Shown piece by piece: positions 22,063-32,453 of a stretch of DNA of 64,000 nucleotides. The notes under the pieces were generated by a model. The model did not search any database. It was not told the origin of the DNA and saw only the letters and a program-made list of their open reading frames with translations. The stretch's first letter is position 1, and each line of letters starts with the position of its first letter. The stretch lies in NCBI GenBank assembly GCA_963662815.2, contig CAXXWA010000012.1, positions 1-64,000 on the forward strand, read 5' to 3'. Source of the DNA: JAPPHA01 sp963662815 (lineage in GTDB: Bacteria > Pseudomonadota > Alphaproteobacteria > Rhodobacterales > Rhodobacteraceae). The position numbers were made by a program, and so were the translations under genes.

Positions 22063-23030
22063 ATCCCGAGATCATGGACCGGTACAACCTGATGAAGGAA
22101 TGGCGTAGCGCGGGTTTCTACGAAACCGATGACCATCGCCGGATTGGTGGTGCAGTGCGCACCGGACTTGGTTCCGGGCGCCTGATTGCCATCACCGGCC
22201 CGGTCGGGGTCGGAAAGACCGTATTTCTCCATCGCCTGCAGGACGAGATCGCCAGCGAGAAGAGAGTGATCGTGGCGGAAAGCCTCTCCGTCGACACCGC
22301 CCGCACCACCGTGCCAACCCTGATCGCGGCGCTGTTTTATGATCTCGCTCGCGAGAAGGAGGTGAAAATCCCCGCACAGGGCGAGAGACGCGAACGCGAA
22401 TTGCGCAAGCTCGTGCAGCGTGCCGGCAAGCCGGTCGCCCTGTTCGTCGACGAGGCTCACGACCTGCACAGCAGAACTCTGAGCGGGCTCAAGCGGCTGA
22501 TGGAAGTCATCGGGCGCGGTGGCGGCAATCTGTCCGTGGTTCTGGTCGGGCATCCGAAGTTGCGCAACGACCTGCGCCGCCCGACAATGGAAGAGATCGG
22601 CCATCGCACGGATGTCCTGGCATTCGATGGGCTCGGAAACGAGGCCCGGGCCTACCTGGACTGGTTGCTCGCCGAATGCATCGCTGACGACGTCGAGATT
22701 GATACCGTGATCGAACCAGCGGCGCGGGACTTGATAGCGCAGCGCCTGCGCACGCCACTTCAGTTTGCCGCGCACCTCAACCGCGCATTCGAGGCCGGGC
22801 TGTGCACTGGCCAGAAGCCGGTCACGGCTGATATCGTCGAAGCCACGTTAGCACCCGATTTTGACGATCTGGAGCCACGGCTGACGCGACAAGGCTACTC
22901 GGTGAAGGTCCTGGCGGAACAGTTCCACGCCAAGCCCTTGGAGATTCGCCGTTTCCTCAACGGTCAGCTCGAAGCGGGTCGAACCCGTGAACTTGCCGAT
23001 CGAATGCGCACCGCAGGACTGGCATTGTGA
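22056..23030 (+). CDS. AAA+ ATPase transposition partner (TniB/TnsC/MuB-like)
   Basis: This 324-residue ATPase has Walker A GPVGVGKT (48-55), Walker B VALFVDEAHD (about 128-136), a sensor-like VVLVGHPKLRND and a C-terminal helical domain. It resembles ExeA/TniB-type ATPases that choose and hand over target DNA to the transposase. It overlaps the transposase gene by 7 bases and ends 14 bases before the right inverted repeat, completing the transposon. Confidence 0.92.
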   Translation: MLNPEIMDRYNLMKEWRSAGFYETDDHRRIGGAVRTGLGSGRLIAITGPVGVGKTVFLHRLQDEIASEKRVIVAESLSVDTARTTVPTLIAALFYDLAREKEVKIPAQGERRERELRKLVQRAGKPVALFVDEAHDLHSRTLSGLKRLMEVIGRGGGNLSVVLVGHPKLRNDLRRPTMEEIGHRTDVLAFDGLGNEARAYLDWLLAECIADDVEIDTVIEPAARDLIAQRLRTPLQFAAHLNRAFEAGLCTGQKPVTADIVEATLAPDFDDLEPRLTRQGYSVKVLAEQFHAKPLEIRRFLNGQLEAGRTRELADRMRTAGLAL

Positions 23031-23044
23031 GTTCCACCGTCCAT

Positions 23045-23206
23045 TCTCACGCAAGTGAGTTCAGTCGCAGCAATGTGAGCCAGTCGCAATCAATGTGAGT
23101 TCATTCTCGGATAATTCGAGCCGAGCGCCGATCATGGTCTCAAATAATCCGAGCCCGAATCCGGGATGATCTCAAGCACAGGCGCGGATAGTCTCAAGCT
23201 GCTACA
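23045..23206 (-). repeat. Right 162-bp terminal inverted repeat
   Basis: This is the inverse of 19396-19557 with 3 differences, including the same two sets of three sub-repeats. CATAGT follows directly (23207-23212) and matches the six bases before the left end, giving the target-site duplication. Confidence 0.9.
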
Positions 23207-23250
23207 CATAGTCACCCATACAATGTTCCCGGCGGAGGGGGCAATGGCAT

Positions 23251-25387
23251 TTACTTAAGGATTCGGTGCTGTTGACTTAACGAGGGCGTGGAGCGTCCTG
23301 CACCGGAGGTTCGGTTTTCTGGCGGGAACTGCGGTTCAGCTGGCGGCGGCCTTCCCCTTTCGCGACCACTTGCTCCTCGGCTTCCGCGACACCCTCGGGT
23401 AGCTGCGGCGTGCTTGAAGTTCACCCTCTTCGGCGGCCCGTCGTTATCCGGCGACCCGTCGTTATCCGGCGAGTCGTTGATCTCCGCGTCGATCCCGTTG
23501 GCCGTCAGGCGGGTGGCGGTGACCATGACGAAGCTGGCATGGAGTTCCTGCAGGACGCCGCGCTCGCTTTCGGCGCGGAAGGATTCCAGGGCCATGAACC
23601 ACTTGGCGGTCTTGCAGTGTTCTTCGAGTCGCCAGCGCGACCGGCAGATCGCGGCCAGGTCCCCGACCGTGAAGCCGTCATCCTCTGTCAGCGTGGTGCC
23701 GAGTGCGAAGACGGTGCCGCCGGCGGCGTAGCGGACCAGCCTCAGCCTCAGCGGCCCGAACGCGGCGCCGGGGTGGCGGGCCTTCAGCCGGGCCAGCGCG
23801 TCGCGGTCGGGCCGGACCTCGACCGTCCTGTCGTCCAGCGGGCCGGCGAGGAAGGCGACGGTCTCCGCGTTCGCGTTCCGCTTGAGCCGGAACACGGCGT
23901 CCTGGCCCCGGACGACGTGGGCGAGAAGCATCTCGTACGAGAGGCATCCCCGGTCGCAGGCGACCACGTCCCCGGCGGACAGGGTCTCGAGGTGCCGGGC
24001 TGCGGCGGTGCGCTCGTTGGTGTCGGCGTGCAGGGCGAAGTCGAACGGCAGCCGCGGCTCCAGCTCGTACAGGCAGCCGGCCAGGCCCTGCGGGTAGTGG
24101 GCGCCGTCGTTCGGCGTCGCGCATCCGGCCTTGACGAGCGGCCGCGGCAGGTTGACCTTGGCGCCGTCGACGCCGAAGATCCGCCGCCCCTTCCGGAGCG
24201 GGCGGCCGGGGGCCTGTGCCAGGATCTCGCGGTGGAGATCCCGGAAGACCTCCGGATCGGCCCTGGCGCGCGCCCGGGACATCGCCCCCGGCGTCACCGG
24301 ACGCTCCTGCGGCAGCGCCGCGCCCATCCTGCGGGCGCTCTCCCGTGTCCCGGCGAGGGCCTCGCCGCAGCTGCGCCCCGTGCCGAACACGAGGCGGAGG
24401 ACGAAGAGGACGACCGGGAAGGTGCCGACCAGCCGCCGGCGCGCCCGGCCGTCCGCGCGCGGCGGCGGCGACCGCGCTTTCCGGGGCGCGCGCGCTTTCC
24501 GGGGCGCGGGCCGGCCGGCGCCCCGTCTCCTTCCGCTCGCCGCGCAGCGCGGCCCGGGCGTCCGGCTCCAGCTCGAGCACGTACACGTCCTTGGGCGCGC
24601 GGGAGGCCGTGGCGCCGATCGCCGTCCATCCCGCCGCGCGGTAGCAGCTGCCCTCCTGCTCCCGCGGGTCGACGAACGTCTCCACCAGAAGCGGGCGCAC
24701 GCCCCAGCGCCGGTGCCAGTCGTCGGCCACCCGGCGGGCCGCCAGCGACAGGGACCGGGACGCCAGGTTCGGCACGGAGACCCATGGAAGCACCAGGAAG
24801 CGGCTGTGCCGGAGCACCCGCTGCAGGCCCGCGTCGCGCTGGCGCTTCGTCCATCCGATCCAGGCGTCGCGGACCGGCAGCGCGCCCGAGCTCTCGAACA
24901 TCAGGCAGCCGAGGCGGCGTCCGCTGCGGTCGAGGACGAAATGCGCGAGATGGCAGCCGATGGGCGACCTGTAGCCGCGCGGATGGTACCGGTCCGCGAG
25001 CTCGGTCCATTCGGCCAGGTCCCGCCCGCCGGCGGCGATCTCCAGCGTGACCGGCTCAAGGTCCCGGAGCGGCGCGTCGACCGGCTCCCCGGGCTCGCCG
25101 GCCTCGGTGCGGACGGGAGGACCGCGCCGACCGCCCGTCTCGCGCCGCTCCGGCAGGGTCAGGACGCCCAGCGCCTCCAGCTCCTCCAGGACCCGCAGGC
25201 AGAACTGCTCCCTGCAGGTTCCCGACGGCGTGTGCCAGCCGAGGTTCTCGCACAGCGTGCGGGCCAGCTCCCGCCGGCTGTCGTTCGGAAACAGCTCAAC
25301 CGTCTCCTGCATGAGCGCGATCTGCCGTCGCGTCAGGCGCTTGCCGAGGAAGGTGGTGGTCTTCAGGTTCTCGATTCGCGGATCCAT
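23251..25387 (-). pseudogene. IS4-type transposase fused to an N-terminal DUF4338/DruA-like domain, frameshifted
   Basis: Starting at ATG 25387 (MDPRIENLKTTTFLG, GGGAGG upstream), the first frame encodes about 300 residues matching DUF4338, the DruA-type domain. Landmarks are TRRQIALMQETVELFPNDSR, NLGWHTPSG, PIGCHLAHFVLDRSGRRLGC, AWIGWT, WHRRWGVRPLLVETFVDP and YRAAGW. A +1 shift at about 24440-24490, in a GC-rich Ala/Arg linker, moves coding to the frame RRRLVGTFPVVLFVLRLVFG. That frame continues as an IS4 transposase with Asp (FGVDGAK), Asp (VACDRGCLSYEML) and Glu (SRWRLEEHCKTAK). DUF4338 occurs both in Druantia defence and as an N-terminal domain of transposases. The shift could be a mutation or a sequencing error. 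A small in-frame 17-bp tandem duplication lies near the C-terminus (about 23442-23475). Confidence 0.8.
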
Positions 25388-25910
25388 AACCGCCGCCTCC
25401 CGCCGGACGAACTGATTCGAAGGTACGATGGACCAGTCCGCTCCATGAGTCAAGCCCGGACGAAAGAGTCCCGGGCGGGCGCGGAAACGCCTGCGGGGCA
25501 AGGACTCTGCGCAGTCGCGGAAATCAGGAAATTCCGTTCCGGCCAAATTCAATGCCATTGACGGGCGGCCGGATGCCGGAACGGCGCCGATCCAGCGGGG
25601 GCATCCGCACGCGTGCATCCCGACGTCACCCGAAATAGCAATCCCTTGCGTCGCTTCCGGACTTTCTCCGGCGTGTTCAAGATTCTCGATCCGGAAACGA
25701 GGCCTTGTATCGCAACGATGGATTGCGGTTCTTTCAAGCGACGCGAAACGTGAACGGAAGCTGCATGGTCGTCCCGGTGCTGCAACCTCCGGGCGAGCGG
25801 CGGCCTCTCAAGGGGCATCGGGACGCACCCGCTCGGCCGCCTGCACTTGTGGAAGTGGCTGGCGGTGTTGTAGGTGGATTGACCTTGACCTGGTCGGAAG
25901 GGCTGCGGAG
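25388..25910. other. Gene-free stretch between the IS4-type element and the permease
   Basis: No coding signal beyond GC-driven frames is seen. It should contain the right end of the IS4-type element and the promoter of the permease gene. Terminal repeats could not be recognised by eye. Confidence 0.4.
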
Positions 25911-27753
25911 ATGGCGGAGGGCGACAGCGACCTGCGGTCGAGCGTGAGGTACGAGGCCAACGACAAGCCGCCCATGCCGCTTACCATGGGGCTCGGACTG
26001 CAGCTCGCGATTCTGATGATCGCCGGAATCGTCCTGACGCCGGCGCTCGTCGTGCGCGCCGCCGGAGGAACCGAGTCGTACCTGTCCTGGGCCGTGTTCG
26101 CGGCTGTCGCCGTCAGCGGTGTGGCGACCATCCTGCAGGCGGCGCGCGTCGGCCGGGTCGGCGCCGGCTACGTTCTCGCCATGGGCACGTCTGGCGCCTT
26201 CATCGCAGTGTCCGTCACGGCTCTCGCGAAGGGCGGTCCGGCAATGCTGGCGACGCTTGTCGCGGTATCGGCGCTCTACCAGTTTGCGCTAGCGTGGCGG
26301 CTCTCGCTTTTCCGCCGCGTCCTCACTCCTGCGGTTTCGGGCACCGTCATCATGCTGATCGCGGTTACGGTGATGCCGATCGTTGCCCAGCTTCTCACCC
26401 AGGTGCCCGAGGGCGTTTCGGCGTCGGCAGCGCCTCTGAGCGCCTTGGCGACGATTCTTGTCATCGCCGGCATTGCGCTGACCGCGCGTGGCGCGATTCG
26501 TCTCTGGGCGCCGGTCATCGGCGTGGCGGCCGGTTCGGCCGTTGCGGGGTATTACGGACTCTACGACACGGACCTTGTGTCGCAGGCGTCCTGGGTCGGC
26601 CTTCCCGAGGGCAAGTGGCCGGGCCTCGATCTCAGCTTCGGGCCGGTCTTCTGGACGCTTCTGCCCGGTTTCGTCTTCGTGACAATCGTGGGCGCCATCG
26701 AGACCATCGGCGATTCCGTCGCAATACAGCGCGTGTCGTGGCGCCGTCCCGGCGCTGTGGACTACCGATCAGTGCAGGGCGCGGTCACTGCGGACGGCGT
26801 CGGCAATCTCCTGTCCGGACTCGCCGGAACCATGCCGAACACGACCTATTCGACCAGCGTCGCGGTCACCGAACTGACCGGCGTGGCCGCGCGCCGCGTC
26901 GGCATCGTCCTCGGCGCGGTGTTCATCGTCCTCGCATTTCTCCCGAAAGTTCTTGCAGTCGTCCTCGCAATACCCGGTCCGGTCGCGGCTGCCTACGTGA
27001 CAGTCCTGCTCTCGATGCTGTTCGTTCTAGGCATGAAGGTCGTCGTTCAGGACGGCATCGACTACCGAAAGGGACTGATCGCCGGAGTGTCCTTCTGGAT
27101 CGGAGTGTCCTTCCAGAGCGGATGGATCGCTCCGGAGTACTTTGCCGAGTTCGCGGGAGGTCTCCTCAACAACGGAATGACCGCGGGCGGTCTCGTGGCC
27201 ATCGTCATGACGCTGTTCATGGAATTGACGAGGCCGCGCCGTCGGCGGACCCAGGTGTCCTGCGAGATCGCGTCGCTGCCCGACATCCGGGAATTCGTTC
27301 TGGACTTTGCCAGAAAGAGCGGTTTCGACAGCGAAATGTCCGGCCGCCTCGACAGCGTCTCCGAAGAGACATTGCTTACGCTCGTCAATGAAGGCGGAGA
27401 CGCGGAAGACGACTCGGTTCGCGGCCTGCTCGTGATCGCGCGAAAGGAGTCCGAAGGCGCCGTCCTGGAGTTCATCGCCGCACCCGGCGAGGACAACATC
27501 CAGGACCGGGATCTCGCTGCTCGGCGAGCGAATCGACCATCCCCACGCGGAGAGGGAACTATCGTTGAGGCTTCTGCGCCATCTCGCCTCATCCGTTCAT
27601 CATCAGCAGTACAACAACTTGGACATCGTGACGGTTCGGGTCGATTTCGGGAGGACGGCCGGGGGCAGCCTGAACGGACGTTTGAAGCCCGCGTCCTTCG
27701 ACGCGGGCCGGAAAACCGGGTCCGGCTGTTCTGCCGACCGTCGCAGCGCTTGA
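25911..27753 (+). pseudogene. NCS2-family purine/uracil permease with a C-terminal kinase-like domain, frameshifted
   Basis: About 440 residues form a xanthine/uracil permease of the NCS2 family with 12-14 membrane segments (QLAILMIAGIVLTPALVV, GYVLAMGTSGAFIAVSV, GAIETIGDSVAIQR, GLAGTMPNTTYSTSVAVTELTGVAAR). An unusual cytoplasmic extension of about 170 residues follows (PDIREFVLDFARKSGF..., SVSEETLLTLVNEGG), resembling an anti-sigma/HATPase-type region. At about 27514 an extra G shifts the frame. The true continuation is ISLLGERIDHPHAERELSL, then LLRHLASSVHHQQYNNLDI, ending at TGA 27753. Transport may survive the loss of the tail; the cytoplasmic domain is split. It starts a run of damaged nitrogen-metabolism genes. 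Confidence 0.8.
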
Positions 27754-28018
27754 CGCCCTGCAATCAGCTTTGCGATCGCGCCGGGACCGGGCGCGGTCCC
27801 GTGATCCCTTGTGCTGGAGCCTCAGATGAACGGGAGATAGAATTCCCGGACGCCGTCGACGGACTTACCAGAAAGCCGCTGCGTTTCGTTGCGCTTGAGG
27901 GGCGATCAGGGCGTCGCAGAGCAGTGCAGCCGCAGTTGTTTGTCGCCGTCGAGCGCCTCCGAGAGCGCGGAGAAGGCTTGACGGAACGTGCCGCGTCGCA
28001 CGAACGTTTTCGAGGCCG

Positions 28019-29085
28019 TCAAAGTCCTCTTAGGCGGGGAAGCCGATAATCCTCCTCTGCATCAACTCCCAGTTTCGCCGCCTGCAGCACCGCGGCGACC
28101 GCGAGATACGGATTTGCCGCAGCATCCGCCATCCGGTGCTCGAGCCGCGCCGTCCGCGGGGACGCCGTTGACGTCCTCACCGTGACCAGTCTGTGGTCGC
28201 GAGCCCAGTTCGCCCAGTAGCTGGCCATCGAAGCCGGTGCCAGCCGTTCACTGTCGTCGCGAGGAACCCGGCAAGCGATTCATGGTGGTGGATGAGCCCG
28301 GAGACGCACTGCCTAGCCGATGCCGGCAGCCCGCCGTCGCGGCAAGTCGCGTTGTCTCCCGTGCTGTCGAGAAGGCTGAAGTTGACATGGAGGCCGGAGC
28401 CGCAGTAATCGGGAATCGGCTTCGGGAGAAAGGACAGCAGGAGCCCCATCCCGGCGGCGACCTCGCGCGCCATGGTCCCGAAAAGGAACGCGTCGTCGCA
28501 TGCCTTGAGCGCGTCGGCAAAGCGGAGCGTCAACGCGAACTGGCCGCTGTCGTACTCGCCGTTCACGCTCTCGATCGGAAGCTCGCAATTGAGCGCCGTC
28601 TCCCAGAGCGCGTAGACGAGTCCGCGCGGATCGTTTCGCGGAGCCCGTGTCGTAGACATGCGCGCCGGGCGCGTAATAGGGACGCCAGACCCCGTCCGCG
28701 TCCTGCCTGAAAGACGTACGCCTCAAGCTCGATTCCGATACTTTGCGAAAGGCCCGAGGCTTCGAACCCAGCGACGGCGCGCTTCAGCGCCGAACGCGCG
28801 CAGAGTCCGAGCGGAGTTTCCCCTGCCTGAAGGTAGCCAAGGGAAAGTCTCCGTTCCTTCCTGCCAGCTCCTGCGGCGCTCCCCGTCGAGGACAAGTTCC
28901 ATGTCCGGCAGACCCTCCTGGACGCTGGTGCCGGGGACGGTGACCAGGTCACGGTCCAGGGAGACGGCGAAGACCGCCATTGCGAAGCCGATGCGTCCGC
29001 CGTCTGCCACTGCGGGCGGCACGTACTTGCCTCGGGGAAGGCCGTGAAGATCGCAGAAGAGGCTCCGGATGCGGTTCGTCGCCAT
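28019..29085 (-). pseudogene. Glutamine-synthetase-family gene with several frameshifts
   Basis: Starting at ATG 29085 (MATNRIRSLFCDLHGLPRGK; AGGAG upstream), the pieces of a glutamine-synthetase-like protein lie in successive different frames. They are VPGTSVQEGLPDMELVLDG, then LSLGYLQAGETPLGLCARSA, then GIELEAYVFQ, then VWRPYYAPGAHVYDTG, then GLHVNFSLLDSTGDN and LIHHHESLAGFLAT, ending RLEHRMADAAANPYLAVAAV. At least four shifts are needed, so no functional enzyme is made. The sequence resembles the gamma-glutamyl-ligase branch (PuuA-like) more than GlnA, and the neighbouring amidotransferase supports that. The intact ancestor would have joined glutamate to an amine. Confidence 0.85.
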
Positions 29086-29185
29086 CTCGTTCTCCTGAGT
29101 GACTCCCTGTCGCTTCCGCTGGCTGCGGAGCGCCGGTCCGGAACCGGCCGCGCGGCGATGTCGGAGCGACAGTCGTCGACTACTG

Positions 29186-29912
29186 CTACGGACCGGCGGC
29201 ATCCCGGCGGAAGAACCGGGCGCACCAGGCGGCGAAAACGTCGCCCCGGGTTTCCCGGTCGAGGTCCGCGGACGCGCGCGCGTGAACTGCGTCGCCGATG
29301 AGCCCGCGCTCCTCGGCCAGGAGCGCGCGCATGAAGCGCACGTCGAACTCGGGATGGGACTGTGTCGTGAACAGGTGGTCGCCGCGCGCGAGGCATGCGC
29401 ACGGGTTCGCGGCGCTCGCGCCGAGGATGTCGCAGTCCTCCGGCGCCTGCGTGACCTGATCCTCGTGAAAGACGAAGAGGTCGAGGTCCGCGACGGGATC
29501 CATCCACGGCCGGGTTGCGGCAAACACGGTCTTCTCGACGCCGACGTTCCATCCCGCGGCGGACCTCTCGACCTTGCCGCCCAGGGCTGCGGCATTGGCC
29601 TGATGGCCGAAGCAGACGCCCACGAGAGGTTTCCTCGCGTCATCGCAGGCACGGATGAAGTCGAAGAGGCCGGGCAGGAAGCCGGGCCTGTTCCTGACCG
29701 AAAGCGGGCTGCCGGTGATAAGGAATGCGTCCTGCTCGTCGACACTCCCCGGGAATTCGCCGCCAATCGTCATGTAAGATGCGGTAGCGGAAGCGCTGCG
29801 CGAGGCGGTCGAAGAGATCCCTGAACCGGTGAGCGTCATCCGGGAACCGTTCGCCGATGGAGACGCTCTTGTCATGATTGACCTGGAGAATTCCCAACCG
29901 GATCGCGTTCAT
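29186..29912 (-). pseudogene. Class I glutamine amidotransferase-like protein, frameshifted
   Basis: The N-terminus MNAIRLGILQVNHDKSVSI lies in one frame. At about 29775 coding moves to the frame YMTIGGEFPGSVDEQDAFLI. That frame contains the nucleophile region GVCFGHQANAAALGG and the SHPEF histidine of class I amidotransferases. Size and layout match GMP-synthase-like amidotransferase domains paired with glutamine-synthetase-like ligases. One indel breaks the frame. The gene lies just upstream of the broken ligase gene on the same strand, so both probably formed one operon. Confidence 0.8.
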
Positions 29913-29989
29913 GAGCAGGCCGCCCCGGCCGGGTTCAGCAGTCGCGGCCGGGGCAGACGGAAACCCGCCCCGGCGACGTGCGGGTTGCG

Positions 29990-30916
29990 TCAGTTCGCAT
30001 TGATTCTCGCGAACCCGTCATTCTTCGACCGGTCGGCGGCGACCCTCGCCTCCGCGTCGGCGGCGCCCTGCCAGTATATCCGCGCGCCTGTGTCGCGCAT
30101 CAACTGCATCGCCCGCTCGCGCATCATGGTCTTCTCGCCGAAATGCGCAAGCCTGTCCTTGACTTCCTGCGGCGTGCCCTTCTTCACTAACAGACCGTTC
30201 CAGAGTTCAAGGTCGTTGATCCCGCTCTGTCCGGCAAGCGTGCCGACGTCCGGTAGCTTGCCAATACGCCTCTCCCCGATGTTCGCGAGAATCTTGATGT
30301 CTTCGAGGCAGGGTTCGATGAGCGCGAGCGTCGTTTCGATGACATCGGCGTCGCCCGCATGAAGCGAGTTGCAGTCAAGCATGTCGAACGCCGAGTCGCC
30401 GTCGTACTCGGAAGCTCGCCTGGGTCGGCGCCAACCCGGCACCGAAATGACCGAGCACGACATCGTTGTCCATGGCATGCGCCGCCAGTTCGGACATGTC
30501 CGAATACGGCGCACCCTCGCCTGCCGCCAGGACGAAGGGATACGTGAGAAAGATGCCGACTGCCTCGAAAATATCCTCCTCGATGCCGACCCCGAGTTTC
30601 GGCCCGACGACCGGCACGCCGATCACGAAGGAACCGACAACGGAACCGTCGGCCGGCGCTTCGAGCACCTCAAGCGCGCCGGGGAAACGGGCCGTCCCCG
30701 CCGCCCGGCCTGTTCACGACGGAGACCGGAACGCCGGTTTCCGCTTGCATGTCCTCCGGCGAGCCAGCGCGTCAGGACATCTTCGAAATCGCCGGGCGGC
30801 CAGGGCACTATGAACTGGACCGGCTCCGTCGGGCACTCGGCCGAAACCGGTACCGCAATGCCGAGCGTCGCAACGGCGAGCCCCGTTGCGGCAAGGTGTC
30901 TCGAGATTGTCTTGAT
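29990..30916 (-). pseudogene. tctC: TctC-like solute-binding protein of a tripartite tricarboxylate transporter, decayed
   Basis: The signal-peptide region KTISRHLAATGLAVATLGIA and VPVSA is followed by the conserved FIVPWPPGDFEDVL. After a shift the continuation reads GVPVSVVNRPGGGDG. Further shifts lead to LEVLEAPADGSVVGSF and finally to the intact C-terminal frame (DIKILANIGERRIGKLPDVG, LELWNGLLVKKGTP). At the expected start position, after GGAGAAC, the codon reads ATC. At least three indels make this a dead gene. It follows tctA, as in the usual tctBAC order. Confidence 0.8.
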
Positions 30917-30958
30917 CTTGTTCTCCTCTCTTGATCGACCAGCCCGCTGGTGGCCGTT

Positions 30959-32453
30959 TCATGAATTCCCGTGTCTTCGCTCAAGGTACAGGGAAACCGC
31001 GGTCGCAATGATCATCAATACGACGATGACCGCCAGGAATCCAGAGACCGGACGGTCGACCAGATCCGTCCAGACCCGGATCTTCCCGGATCGGGCCGTG
31101 AGCTTCTCCACCATGATCGATCCGAGCACCATGCCGAGAACGAGGGGGAAGAGTGGCCAGTCGAGCCGGCGCAGAATGAAGCCGAGGAAACCGAAACCGG
31201 CGGCGAAGGCGCAGTCGGCGAAGTTGTTGCGGATCAAGGGCACGCCGTCGAAAGCCAGGATCAGGATGAAGGCGCCGAGAAACCGGTTCGGAACGAAGAT
31301 CATCCTGGCGATCATCCGGGTCGAGATCAGTAGAGCCGTGACCATGAGGATGTTGACGAGCAGGAGGGATATGAAAAGGGAGAACAGGAAGTCCGGAGAC
31401 TTCTCGAAGGTGTCCGGGCCGAGCTTGATTCCGGCTTAGAAGAAAACCACCATCATCATTGCGGTGAGCGCCTCGCCCGGCACCCCTAGCGCGAGGAGCG
31501 GGATCATGGCGGCGGCTGGCACAGCGTTGTTCGCGGTTTCGGAAGCGATGAGTCCCTCCGGCGCGCCATGTCCGAACTTCTCCGGGTTCTTCGAAAGGCT
31601 GCGGGCCGTGGCATAGCTGAAGAACTGCACCACGAATTCGCCGACGGCAGGAATTATCCCGATTACGGTTCCGTAAGCGGCCGAGGCTGCGGTGACCCTG
31701 GGGAACCTCCTGAGTTCGGCGAGTCCGCGGAAGAGGCCGCCGGTCAGGCGCGCTTCCGGCGAGTCGGTGTCCTTGCCGGTCACGAGGTTCAGCGCCTGGC
31801 TGATTGCGAAGACGCCGACGATGACAACGATCAGGTTGAATCCGGACGCGAGAAACTCGAACTCGAAGGTGTAGCGCGCGAATTCCACGGGTCGACTGCC
31901 GTCCGACCATCGAGATCAGGAAGCCGAATCCGAACAGCAGCGCGGCAACTGCCATGGTCCGGCGGTGCGCGAAGATGAGGAGGACCATGCCGAGAATCGC
32001 TGCCATGAAGATGTCGCGCTGCCCGAAGAGCGCTCCAAGGTCCCGCAGGTAGTGATCGAAAGCGACAAGGCAGGCGAGCGCTGCGAGGATCGAAAAGCAT
32101 CCGCCGAAGAAGGACGCCGAATACGCGAGCGACAGCGCGCGGTCGGCGTCGCCGCAGCGGGTCATCGAATATCCGTCATAGGTGGTGAGCGCATTGACCG
32201 GCGTGCCCGGCGTGTTGATCAGGATGGCGGGAATGGCGCCGCCGTACATGCTAGAGCCGTAGACGCCGAGCAGGAGAACAAGGCTGACGAGGTCGTCGAG
32301 AAACACGGTCGCGGGCAGGAGTGTGGCGATGGCGATCGCCGGTCCGATTCCGGGAACTGCTCCGATGACGAGGCCGCCTATGGCGCCGATGGCCATGGCG
32401 ACGAGCACCTGGGCCTGCATAAGGTTCCGGACGCCTTCCAGGAGCGCTTCCAT
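30959..32453 (-). pseudogene. tctA: TctA-like large membrane subunit, frameshift plus in-frame stop
   Basis: The start is intact and the family signature is present (VIGAVPGIGPAIAIATLLPA, YGGAIPAILINTPGTP, TYDGYSM). At about 31890 the frame shifts to the segment LASGFNLIVVIVGVFAISQA. TAA at 31436-31438 then interrupts ...MMVVFF-stop-AGIKLGPD, where the family normally continues. The remaining C-terminal helices up to 30959 are open. The ancestor was a 12-helix transporter of tricarboxylates or related acids. Both lesions are in conserved membrane regions. Confidence 0.85.

Larger units (their letters stand above)
19396..23206 (+). mobile_element. Complete 3.8-kb Tn402/Mu/Tn7-like transposon (resolvase, DDE transposase, AAA ATPase)
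   Basis: The element has ends TGTAGC...GCTACA (the TG...CA ends typical of Mu/Tn7-type recombination), 162-bp terminal inverted repeats that differ at 3 positions, and a perfect flanking 6-bp duplication CATAGT (19390-19395 and 23207-23212). Inside are three overlapping genes on the + strand: a serine resolvase, a DDE integrase-type transposase and an AAA ATPase. This is the tniR/tniA/tniB logic of the Tn402/Tn5053 group. All three frames are open and catalytic residues are present, so it is probably recent and active. It carries no cargo beyond its transposition genes. Confidence 0.92.

Noticed and set aside
23442..23475. Tandem 17-bp repeat as a regulatory or CRISPR-like array
   Set aside because: Only two copies, in frame in the transposase C-terminus, giving a repeated SPDNDG; a simple coding duplication.
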